Source: DYGT01 sp964607795 (GTDB taxonomy: Bacteria > Patescibacteriota > Microgenomatia > UBA8517). Taken from it: 11,286 nt of DNA. How positions within the stretch are numbered: position 1 is the stretch's first letter; every line of letters starts with the position of its first letter. Of the stretch, positions 5,170 to 11,286 are shown piece after piece. The stretch is from contig CAZSLA010000028.1 in NCBI GenBank assembly GCA_964607795.1, positions 1-11,286 on the forward strand, given 5' to 3'. The notes beneath the pieces are model-generated. The model made no database searches and was not told the DNA's origin. It saw only the letters and a list, made by a program, of their open reading frames with translations. A program made the position numbers and the translations under genes.

Positions 5170-6423
5170 ATGACTAAACAATCTGAATCTGAAATCAAGG
5201 AGCTTTTAGGCGAGCTTAGAAAAGAAAAGCTCGAGCTTGAAAAGCGCGAAGAAAAATTAAAAAAGCACGAAGAAGAATTGCGGGGAAAATTAAGCCGAGT
5301 GTCTTCGATGACTGCCGATGAAGCCAAAAAAGAACTTCTTTTCGAAGTGCAAAAGGGCTTAACCGGCGAAATCGCCAAACGTATCAAAAACGCGGAAGAA
5401 AAAATAAGGCAAGCTGCTGCCGAAAAAGCGCGCGAAATTTTGGTAGATGCCATGAAGCACGGAGCCACAAATTATGTGGCTGAATACACAATTTCCACGA
5501 TCACCGTGCCTAGTGAAGAAGTAAAAGGTCGAATTATCGGCAAAGAAGGAAGAAATATCCGCGCCTTTGAGCGGGCTGCGGGCGTGGAAATTGAAATAGA
5601 CGAAACCAACGAGATCCGTCTCTCGAGCTTCGACCCCATTAGGCGTGAAGTGGCGAGACGCTCCCTTGAACTACTTGTCAAAGATGCCCGCATCCAACCT
5701 TCGCGCATCGAGGAGCTTGTGCAAGAGGTCTGTAAACAGGTAAACGATATTTTACTTGAAGAGGGTAAAAAGATAGTCGAAACAGTTGGTGAATATGGAC
5801 TGCCGACGGAGCTTGTCCGTATGATCGGCAAGTTTAAATTCAGAACTTCCTATGGTCAAAATCTGGCTCTCCACACAATTGAAGAAACAAAAATTGGTAT
5901 CCAAATCGCCCAGGAATTGGGAGCGGATGTGGAAGCCGTACGCTTGGGTGGACTCTTGCACGACATTGGGAAGGTTGCAACAGATGATGAGGGCACTCAC
6001 ATCCAAAAGGGCGTGCAAGTTGCCAAGCGCTTTGGTGTGCCCAAAAAAGTGGTAAACATCATCGCCGAGCACCACGAAGACAGGCCGTTTAGCTCCATTG
6101 AATCGGTAATTGTCTGGGTGGCAGATGCCATTTCTGGTTCGCGCCCGGGTGCGCGCTATGAGCCGCACGAAAATTACCTCAAACGTATGGTAAAAATTGA
6201 AGAAATAGCTGCAAGCTTTGAGGGCGTGACCGAAGCTATCGCCTTTCAGGCTGGCCGCGATGTGCGTGTGGTGGTGAACCCCGAGCAAATAAGTGATGAT
6301 GCCATAACGGTTTTGGCGCACGATATTGCCAAGCGCCTGGAAAAAGAGGCCGAGTACGCAGGCCAGATTAAAGTTACGGTTATCCGCGAAACTCGGGCAT
6401 CGGAGACAACGGGTGCCAAATAA
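5170..6423 (+). CDS. rny: Ribonuclease Y, form without N-terminal membrane anchor
   Basis: RNase Y is an endoribonuclease that starts mRNA decay in many bacteria. The 417-residue product has a charged coiled coil (about 5-95), a KH domain with IIGKEGRN (GxxG 124-127), and an HD domain with H235 (YGQNLALH), H264-D265 (GLLHDIGK), H301-H302 (AEHHED) and D319 (VADAISGSRPG), so the metal-binding set is intact. Typical RNase Y is about 520 residues and starts with a transmembrane helix followed by a longer coiled coil. Here about 100 residues are missing at the N-terminus. In-frame extension stops at a TAA at 5131-5133, with no ATG, GTG or TTG in between, so the short form is not a start-choice error. 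It is expected to be cytosolic or to reach the membrane through a partner. No clear Shine-Dalgarno site precedes the ATG. Confidence 0.93.
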   Translation: MTKQSESEIKELLGELRKEKLELEKREEKLKKHEEELRGKLSRVSSMTADEAKKELLFEVQKGLTGEIAKRIKNAEEKIRQAAAEKAREILVDAMKHGATNYVAEYTISTITVPSEEVKGRIIGKEGRNIRAFERAAGVEIEIDETNEIRLSSFDPIRREVARRSLELLVKDARIQPSRIEELVQEVCKQVNDILLEEGKKIVETVGEYGLPTELVRMIGKFKFRTSYGQNLALHTIEETKIGIQIAQELGADVEAVRLGGLLHDIGKVATDDEGTHIQKGVQVAKRFGVPKKVVNIIAEHHEDRPFSSIESVIVWVADAISGSRPGARYEPHENYLKRMVKIEEIAASFEGVTEAIAFQAGRDVRVVVNPEQISDDAITVLAHDIAKRLEKEAEYAGQIKVTVIRETRASETTGAK

Positions 6424-6429
6424 TTCCGC

Positions 6430-6458
6430 TTGACAAATATTAATTTGTCTATTATCCT
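6430..6458 (+). promoter_or_regulatory. Promoter of the HU gene with an embedded dyad
   Basis: A perfect TTGACA (6430-6435) is followed after 17 bases by TATCCT (6453-6458, 4 of 6); TATTAT at 6450-6455 is closer to consensus but with only 14-base spacing. Within it lies the perfect dyad GACAAAT-ATTA-ATTTGTC (6432-6449), which overlaps the -35 box and spacer. It could be an operator, or as RNA a weak hairpin ending the rny transcript. Confidence 0.55.
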
Positions 6459-6473
6459 TCTAAATAACTTAAG

Positions 6474-6749
6474 ATGACAAAGAGGCAATTAATTGACCAA
6501 GTTTCGCGCAAAGCTCATCTTCCCAAACGCGCAGCCACAGAAGCTGTCGATGTGTTTTTGGATGAAATTGGCCGCACACTTTCTAAAGGCGAAAAAGTTG
6601 TGCTTTCCGGCTTTGGCACTTTTCGCGTTATCCGCATGAAAGGCAAAACCGTGCGCATTCCCAATACTGAAAAATTTGTTACCATCAAGCCGCATCGTTC
6701 CCCTCGCTTTACCCCTGGCAAAGCCCTAAAGCGCAAAGTCATCCGCTGA
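6474..6749 (+). CDS. hup: HU/IHF-family DNA-binding protein
   Basis: HU-type proteins bind and bend DNA as dimers and help shape the nucleoid. The 91-residue product has the normal length and order: an N-terminal helical pair (TKRQLIDQVSRKAHL and AATEAVDVFLDEIGRTL), the GEKVVLSGFGTF strand-turn (39-50), a beta arm (about 52-75), and the C-terminal RFTPGKALKRKV helix. The DNA-intercalating proline is kept at about P63 (RIP), but the usual RNPxTGE of the arm tip reads RIPNTEK, an unusual variant. Whether it behaves as HU or IHF cannot be decided. It has its own promoter after rny, a leader of roughly 10 bases and no Shine-Dalgarno site. The gene symbol is generic. Confidence 0.93.
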   Translation: MTKRQLIDQVSRKAHLPKRAATEAVDVFLDEIGRTLSKGEKVVLSGFGTFRVIRMKGKTVRIPNTEKFVTIKPHRSPRFTPGKALKRKVIR

Positions 6750-6778
6750 ACTCCTCTACTTAAATATTAACTTTTAGC

Positions 6779-6784
6779 TATAAT
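6779..6784 (+). promoter_or_regulatory. -10 box (TATAAT) of a predicted leaderless exporter mRNA
   Basis: A perfect TATAAT ends 8 bases before ATG 6793, which places the transcription start at or just before the start codon. No convincing -35 box is present. The in-frame TTG at 6784 begins on the last base of this box and is therefore an unlikely start. Confidence 0.6.
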
Positions 6785-6792
6785 TGGATTTA

Positions 6793-7770
6793 ATGGAAAG
6801 AGCAGTCATCGTTGAAAGGCTCAAAAAAGACTTTGAGATAAGGCAAAAGGCTCCCGGATTTGTGGGCAGCCTACGCGCCTTGGGAGGCTCGGGCAAAAAG
6901 ACTGTAGAGGCATTGCGGGGCATTTCTTTTTCTTTAACCAAAGGTGAGATCGTGAGCTTCATCGGCCCCAATGGCGCGGGTAAAACCACGACCCTAAAAA
7001 TTCTTTCTGGCGTCTTGTACCCCAGCTCCGGCTTTGTCCAGGTTTTGGGCTTTGCTCCTTGGGAGCGCAAGAGCGCCTTTTTATCCAAACTCGGGCTTGT
7101 GATGGGTCAAAAAAATCAGCTGTGGTGGGATTTGCCCGCAAGCGACACTTTAGAGCTTAACCGGGCAATTTACGAGCTGACCGACAGGGAATATCAGAAA
7201 AATAGCCGTGAATTGGTCGAACTTTTGGAAGTGGAAAACATTCTGGCAACTCCGGTACGCAGGCTTTCTTTAGGCCAAAGGATGAGGCTCGAGCTGGTGG
7301 CGGCGCTTATTCACCGGCCCGAGGTCGTGTTTTTTGACGAGCCAACCTTGGGCCTGGACGTGGTTGCTCAGGGAAAAATCCGTAAGTTCATCAGAGACTA
7401 CAATCAAAAACATGGAGCGACGATCATCATTACCAGTCACAACATGAATGACCTGGTGGGGCTTTCAAAGCGTGTGATTGTGATTGACAAGGGCTCGATT
7501 TTTTACGATGGCCAGTTTAACGGATTGGTACAAAAATACGCGCCTGAAAAGGTTATTAAAATTACCCTTACCCAAAAAGTCTCCAAGAGTGAACTTCTCA
7601 AGATCGGGCAGGTAAAGAACTACGATTATCCCCAAGTGGAGCTTGCGCTTAAAAGAAACGTCGCCGCGCTTGCGGCCTCTGAACTTGTACAGAATTTTCC
7701 CGTTGCCGACATAACAATTGAAGAAGAGTCGATTGAGGAAGTAATAAGGCGGGTGTTTAAATCCACCTGA
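6793..7770 (+). CDS. ABC-2 type exporter, ATP-binding protein (COG4586 type)
   Basis: This 325-residue ATPase drives an ABC-2 exporter. It has Walker A GPNGAGKT (58-65), a Q-loop region MGQKNQLWWDLP (104-115), signature LSLGQ (158-162), Walker B VVFFDE (178-183), D-loop LGLD (186-189) and the H-loop histidine H216 (ITSHNMND). The GQKNQLWWDLPASDTLELNR segment and the about 30-residue insert before Walker A (GFVGSLRALGGSGKKTVEAL, 22-41) match the COG4586 group of uncharacterised exporters, which pair with two distinct permeases as found here. The C-terminal 80 residues form an accessory domain. The start is ATG 6793; the TTG 9 bases upstream overlaps the -10 box. The substrate is unknown. The first permease starts 1 base after the stop. 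Confidence 0.93.
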   Translation: MERAVIVERLKKDFEIRQKAPGFVGSLRALGGSGKKTVEALRGISFSLTKGEIVSFIGPNGAGKTTTLKILSGVLYPSSGFVQVLGFAPWERKSAFLSKLGLVMGQKNQLWWDLPASDTLELNRAIYELTDREYQKNSRELVELLEVENILATPVRRLSLGQRMRLELVAALIHRPEVVFFDEPTLGLDVVAQGKIRKFIRDYNQKHGATIIITSHNMNDLVGLSKRVIVIDKGSIFYDGQFNGLVQKYAPEKVIKITLTQKVSKSELLKIGQVKNYDYPQVELALKRNVAALAASELVQNFPVADITIEEESIEEVIRRVFKST

Positions 7771-7771
7771 T

Positions 7772-8560
7772 ATGAGCAATAAATACCTGGAAACGTTTAA
7801 AATTGCCCTCATCAACGAGTTGGTTTATAAGCCAAGCCTGGTGATGGCGCGTATAAGAAATATTCTGACCATCACCCTTTTGTTTTATTTGTGGGCCGCG
7901 GTCTACCGCGGCAACACAAGTGCCTTTGGCTTTGGGCGTGAGGCCATGCTTACTTATGTTTTCGGGCTAGTTTTTGTCAAAGCCGTGGTTACGAATTCCA
8001 AGGCGTCAGCACTTGCGGGGGAAATCTCCGGCGGAGGGCTGACAAATTATTTGCTCAAGCCCGCGGGTTTTTTTAAGTTTTGGCTCGCGCGTGATTTGGC
8101 CTCCAAGCTTTTACATCTGGGGCTTTCATTTTTTGAGGTCTTGGCTTTGTTTTTGCTTTTTCGGCCTGGCCTGTTTTGGCAGACAGATTTGTTTGCCCTA
8201 CTTTCTTTTGTCATACTTTTGGCGTTTGCGCTTCTGACTTTTTTCTTTCTTTTGACTACCGTGAGTATGATCCCGTTTTGGCTGCCCGAGCAAACCTGGC
8301 CGCCGGTTTTTTTGTTTTTGACCACCACCGATCTTCTGGCCGGGGGCATTTTCCCCTTGGACGTCTTTCCCGAAGCTATAAGAACCTTACTTTACCTTAC
8401 TCCCTTTCCCTATCTTGTTTACGTTCCGCTGAAGGCATATCTGGGTACGAGCGAAAACTTCCTTGTTTTAGGTTCAATTGTGTGGTGCCTTGCGACTTTT
8501 CTGTTGATGAAATTTGTGTGGCAAAGGGGCCTGCGGGTTTACAGAGCGGAGGGTAGATAA
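7772..8560 (+). CDS. ABC-2 type exporter, permease (COG4587 type)
   Basis: This 262-residue integral membrane protein has about six hydrophobic helices, near 30-46, 57-73, 112-131, 138-162, 176-195 and 228-248. The cytoplasmic segment GEISGGGLTNYLLKP (83-97) is characteristic of this permease group and probably contacts the ATPase. It starts 1 base after the ATPase stop and the second permease follows with no gap, so the three form one operon and presumably a heterodimeric channel. Codon use is T-rich in the helices, as expected for Phe/Leu-rich protein. The transported molecule is not known. Confidence 0.9.
   Translation: MSNKYLETFKIALINELVYKPSLVMARIRNILTITLLFYLWAAVYRGNTSAFGFGREAMLTYVFGLVFVKAVVTNSKASALAGEISGGGLTNYLLKPAGFFKFWLARDLASKLLHLGLSFFEVLALFLLFRPGLFWQTDLFALLSFVILLAFALLTFFFLLTTVSMIPFWLPEQTWPPVFLFLTTTDLLAGGIFPLDVFPEAIRTLLYLTPFPYLVYVPLKAYLGTSENFLVLGSIVWCLATFLLMKFVWQRGLRVYRAEGR
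8548..8553 (+). promoter_or_regulatory. Shine-Dalgarno site GGAGGG for the second permease
   Basis: GGAGGG lies inside the end of the first permease gene, 7 bases before the ATG at 8561. It is one of only three clear Shine-Dalgarno sites in this window. Confidence 0.65.
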
Positions 8561-9340
8561 ATGAAAAAATACTTGAGAGTCTGGTTTCTGATGAGCAAAA
8601 ATTCGCTGTTGCGCGACTTTGGCTCGCGGCTGGGGCTTGGGCTTTTATTAACAGGGAAAGTTGTGCGCTTTAGTCTGTTTTTCGCCTTTCTTTACTTTCT
8701 TTTGGGGAGCATTGACAGCCTTGCGGGCTATACGCGCCAGCAGGTCATTTTTATCTTTCTGACTTTTAATCTGGTTGATATTCTCAGCCAATTTTTGTTT
8801 CGCGAAGTTTACAGGTTCAGGCCTCTGATCATAAGCGGGGACTTTGATTTGGTGCTTACTAAGCCGATAAGACCCTTGTTTCGAAGCCTCATGGGCGGGG
8901 CAGACTTTATTGATTTTTTGACCCTAGTTCCACTTTTGGGGATTTTATTTTATTATGCCCGTGCCCTTGAGCCATCGCTTGTGCTTACTCTTGCCTATGC
9001 TTTATTGGTGCTAAACGGCATTGTGCTTGCCGCCGCATTTCATATTTTTATTTTGAGTTTTGCCGTGATTACTTTGGAGCTTGACAATTTGCTTTGGATT
9101 TTTCGCGAACTTGTAGGCCTGGGCAGGGTTCCGGTGGAAATTTATGCCACACCCATGCGTTTGATTTTGACATATATATTCCCCGTAGCTTCAATGATTG
9201 TGCTTCCGGCAAAAACCTTAATGGGCTTCACTGATCTGAAAGCAATAATTTTTGCCTGTGTTTTGGGAGCTTTTGGTTTACTGGCTGCTTTGAGGTTTTG
9301 GAAATTTGCCCTGTCCCGCTATACAAGTGCCAGTAGCTAA
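8561..9340 (+). CDS. ABC-2 type exporter, second permease (COG3694 type)
   Basis: This 259-residue membrane protein is distinct from the first permease but has a parallel plan: an N-terminal amphipathic stretch, about six helices (near 33-50, 61-79, 115-132, 137-170, 200-219 and 227-246), and a cytoplasmic ISGDFDLVLTKPIRP segment (90-104). That segment mirrors the SGG-x-LLKP segment of the first permease, as expected for paralogous halves of one transporter. The ATG directly follows the previous stop and has a GGAGGG site. miaA begins 1 base after its stop, so miaA is probably on the same transcript although functionally unrelated. Confidence 0.9.
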   Translation: MKKYLRVWFLMSKNSLLRDFGSRLGLGLLLTGKVVRFSLFFAFLYFLLGSIDSLAGYTRQQVIFIFLTFNLVDILSQFLFREVYRFRPLIISGDFDLVLTKPIRPLFRSLMGGADFIDFLTLVPLLGILFYYARALEPSLVLTLAYALLVLNGIVLAAAFHIFILSFAVITLELDNLLWIFRELVGLGRVPVEIYATPMRLILTYIFPVASMIVLPAKTLMGFTDLKAIIFACVLGAFGLLAALRFWKFALSRYTSASS

Positions 9341-9341
9341 G

Positions 9342-10280
9342 ATGAAAAAAAACTTAATTGTCATAGTAGGTTCGAGCGCTACGGGTAAAACAGACCTTGC
9401 TTTTAAACTGGCACTAAAAAATCAAGGTCACGTGGTCTCGGCGGACTCGAGGCAGGTTTACAAGCACATGAGCATCGGTACAGGTAAAGACATTCCCCAT
9501 GGTTTTTTTTACCAAGCAAATTCGCCAGGATATTTCACGAATGGCGAGATCAAAGTTTGGGGCTATGATTTGGTTGAGCCCTGGGAGGAATATAGCGTTT
9601 CCCATTATCTTAAAGACGCAATAAAAATTTTCAGCAAGATAAAAAAAAGGGGTTTTGTTTGTGTGGTCGGCGGTACGGGGCTTTATATCCAGGGACTTAT
9701 GGATGGCATCCAAACTGCATCTATCCCCAAAAACACTATCCTAAGGCAGAAGCTAAATGATATGGACACGAGGAGCCTTTACGAGATGCTGGGGCACTTG
9801 GATGGGGTAAAGGCGGCTTCACTAAATAGCTCGGACAAAAAAAACAGGCTTCGGCTGATGCGTGCCATTGAGATTGCCAGTAGCACCAAAAAAGTCAGGC
9901 AAACAAAGTCAGTGACTTATGATTATCGCCCCATATTTATAGGTCTAGATTTGGCTGATGAGGTTTTGTTTGAGCGGATAGAGAAAAGAATTTTTACGCG
10001 GGTCAAGGCCGGGCTTGAGCGTGAGATCGATTGGCTACTGGCGCATGGTGTGAGTTGGCAAGATCAGGCCATGTCCTCTTTGGGTTATCGGCAGTGGAAA
10101 GGCTATTATGAGGGCAAAAAAAGCATTGAGGAAGTTTTGGCGGACTGGTATAAGGGAGAAAAAAAGTATATTAAGCAGCAAAGAAAGTGGTTTAAGCGCG
10201 ACGCGCGTATTGAATGGTTTGCAGGCGACCAGGACAATTTGCAAATGGCAGTAGAAGAATATATTACAAAAATGGTATAA
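9342..10280 (+). CDS. miaA: tRNA dimethylallyltransferase MiaA
   Basis: MiaA transfers a dimethylallyl group from DMAPP to N6 of A37 in tRNAs that read UNN codons. The 312-residue product has the P-loop GSSATGKT (10-17), ADSRQVYKHMSIGTGKD (34-50) with the catalytic aspartate D35, GGTGLYIQGLMDG (110-122), KNRLRLMRAIEI (167-178), FTRVKAGLEREI (218-229), SLGYRQW (246-252) and the C-terminal KYIKQQRKWFKRD (275-287). GTGKDIP replaces the common GTAKP, a change worth noting. ATG 9342 is chosen because it begins directly before the P-loop strand; a TTG 36 bases upstream lies within the permease gene. There is no Shine-Dalgarno site, so coupling to the upstream permease is likely. If the organism lacks isoprenoid synthesis, DMAPP must be imported. 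Confidence 0.95.
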   Translation: MKKNLIVIVGSSATGKTDLAFKLALKNQGHVVSADSRQVYKHMSIGTGKDIPHGFFYQANSPGYFTNGEIKVWGYDLVEPWEEYSVSHYLKDAIKIFSKIKKRGFVCVVGGTGLYIQGLMDGIQTASIPKNTILRQKLNDMDTRSLYEMLGHLDGVKAASLNSSDKKNRLRLMRAIEIASSTKKVRQTKSVTYDYRPIFIGLDLADEVLFERIEKRIFTRVKAGLEREIDWLLAHGVSWQDQAMSSLGYRQWKGYYEGKKSIEEVLADWYKGEKKYIKQQRKWFKRDARIEWFAGDQDNLQMAVEEYITKMV

Positions 10281-10281
10281 G
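10273..10281 (+). promoter_or_regulatory. Extended -10 (TGGTATAAG) of the AI-2E family gene
   Basis: TGG-TATAAG is an extended -10 element with a 5-of-6 hexamer. It overlaps the miaA stop codon (10278-10280) and ends 6 bases before the ATG at 10288, the same spacing as at the methyltransferase. It predicts an internal start and a leaderless message. There is no good -35 box, as is common for extended -10 promoters. Confidence 0.5.
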
Positions 10282-10287
10282 TAATTA

Positions 10288-11286
10288 ATGCGAACTAAAA
10301 AAATTGAGATTTCTCACCGGAGTGTTATTTTTACCGTAGCTTTTTTGGCTTTTTTGTGGTTTATGTATTATATCCGTGATGTCATCATGCAGATTTTTGT
10401 TGCTCTTTTGATTATGACGATTTTAAATCCGACGGTTTCCAGGCTCCACAACCGGCTTAAAGTACCCAGAGTTGCCTCGGTACTCATCGTTTACCTTTTT
10501 GTTTTTTGCTTTATCAGCTTTGGCATGGCCGTGGCTATCCCGCCATTTGCCGAGCAGACCACAAGCTTTGCCAATAATATTCCGGCCTACATCGATGAGT
10601 TGAGCATTCCGGATTATATTGCCAATGGCCTGATTCAGGAATTATCCTCGCTTTTGGGAAACTTACCTTCACAAATCATCCGCCTGAGTGTTTCCATTTT
10701 TTCCAATGTTCTGGCGGTGTTTTCGGTTTTTATCTTTGCTTTGTATTTTCTTTTAGCCCGCGAAAACCTGGATGGCCAGATGACACAAATTTTTGACGAC
10801 AAAAACCTGGAACAAAAAATTGAACGGACAATTAATAAGCTTGAACTAAAGCTTGGGGGCTGGGCCAGGGGCCAGATAATTCTTATGGTGATGGTGGGGC
10901 TTTTGACTTATATCGGTCTTTCCCTGATTGGTGTACCGTATGCTGTGCCCTTGGCTTTGCTTGCTGGCATACTTGAGATAATACCCAATATTGGCCCGTT
11001 TTTATCGGCCGTGCCCGCCATTGTTGTGGGTTTTGGCATCTCGCCTTTGACTGGAATTGCTGTGGCGGCGTTGGCGATCCTTATCCAGCAAGTGGAAAAT
11101 TATGTTTTTGTTCCCAAAGTAATGCAGAAATCAGCAGGTATTAACCCTATTGTTACCCTGCTTTCGCTTTTGATCGGCTTTAAGGTGGCGGGCATTGTGG
11201 GAGCCATTTTATCTGTTCCCGTGGTGATTACCAGTAAAGTGATTATCGAAGAATTTTTTGCCTGGGATCTCAAGCAGACCTACAAG
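10288..11286 (+). CDS. AI-2E family transporter-like membrane protein (3' end outside the window)
   Basis: An open frame of 333 codons runs to the right edge without a stop. It has paired N-terminal helices (about 13-29 and 31-49, then 62-84), an extracytoplasmic segment (about 86-130), a helix near 135-157, a soluble stretch (158-190), and the conserved C-terminal half. That half includes GVPYAVPLALLAGILEIIP (215-233), PNIGPF (233-238), QQVENYVFVPKVMQ (267-280) and GINPIVTLLSLLIGFKVAGI (284-303), the hallmark of the AI-2E transporter family (PF01594). Members range from the proposed autoinducer-2 exporter TqsA to Na+/H+ antiporters and uncharacterised permeases, so substrate cannot be assigned. 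Family length is about 340-370 residues, so only a short tail is missing. It lies 7 bases after miaA and may also be served by read-through. Confidence 0.92.
   Translation, partial: MRTKKIEISHRSVIFTVAFLAFLWFMYYIRDVIMQIFVALLIMTILNPTVSRLHNRLKVPRVASVLIVYLFVFCFISFGMAVAIPPFAEQTTSFANNIPAYIDELSIPDYIANGLIQELSSLLGNLPSQIIRLSVSIFSNVLAVFSVFIFALYFLLARENLDGQMTQIFDDKNLEQKIERTINKLELKLGGWARGQIILMVMVGLLTYIGLSLIGVPYAVPLALLAGILEIIPNIGPFLSAVPAIVVGFGISPLTGIAVAALAILIQQVENYVFVPKVMQKSAGINPIVTLLSLLIGFKVAGIVGAILSVPVVITSKVIIEEFFAWDLKQTYK

Noticed and set aside
5148..5177. Nine-codon leader ORF (MLFSKVYYD) before and overlapping the rny start
   Set aside because: It is short, with no convincing Shine-Dalgarno site. Joining it to rny would require a +1 shift and would still not add a membrane helix.
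8176..8556. 126-codon plus-strand frame inside the first permease gene
   Set aside because: It is an alternate-frame shadow of a permease with clear family motifs.
9306..9341. TTG start at 9306 for MiaA
   Set aside because: It adds 12 residues translated from the permease gene in another frame; the MiaA fold begins at MKKNLIVIVG.
1..11286. CRISPR array, insertion sequence, prophage genes or toxin-antitoxin pair
   Set aside because: No regularly spaced repeats, transposase or phage motifs, or recognisable toxin families were found on either strand; the two small orphans are not paired with a partner gene.

Overview
The window reads as ordinary bacterial chromosome, most likely from a Patescibacteria (Candidate Phyla Radiation) genome. 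The support is indirect: small intergenic gaps, housekeeping genes mixed with small orphan proteins, divergent but intact RecA, RecX, RNase Y and MiaA, and a tRNA gene without an encoded CCA. TGA is a normal stop codon here (rplQ, hup and the ABC ATPase end in it), so the lineages that read TGA as glycine are excluded. Placement below that level is not possible from sequence alone.

Layout. Bases 1-993: the end of a ribosomal-protein operon, rplQ (3' end only), rplM and rpsI, closed by a hairpin terminator. Bases 1107-1634, minus strand: a compact VIT1/CCC1-type iron/manganese transporter. Bases 1669-2013: a monocistronic 70-residue orphan with promoter, Shine-Dalgarno site and terminator. Bases 2039-2659: a SAM-dependent methyltransferase. 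Bases 2709-2779, minus strand: tRNA-Pro(GGG). Bases 2948-4663: recA and recX. Bases 4697-5020, minus strand: a 107-residue orphan with its own promoter, Shine-Dalgarno site and terminator, divergent from rny (5170-6423), which encodes an RNase Y without the usual membrane anchor. Bases 6474-6749: an HU-like DNA-binding protein. Bases 6793-9340: a three-gene ABC-2 exporter of the COG4586/COG4587/COG3694 type. Bases 9342-10280: miaA. From 10288 to the right edge: an AI-2E family membrane protein cut by the window.

How the genes relate. rplQ-rplM-rpsI is a classical ribosomal cluster with a 4-base overlap and zero spacing. recA and recX are 6 bases apart and encode the recombinase and its modulator. 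The exporter genes and miaA follow with 0-1 base gaps and look like one transcript; the AI-2E gene follows 7 bases later but has its own -10 element. No intergenic stretch exceeds 300 bases.

The most noteworthy signal is regulatory. Three genes (methyltransferase, ABC ATPase, AI-2E protein) have a TATAAT-like -10 box 6-8 bases before the ATG, which predicts leaderless mRNAs. Three other genes (both small orphans and the second ABC permease) have strong Shine-Dalgarno sites. I see no CRISPR array, mobile element, prophage or obvious new multi-gene system.
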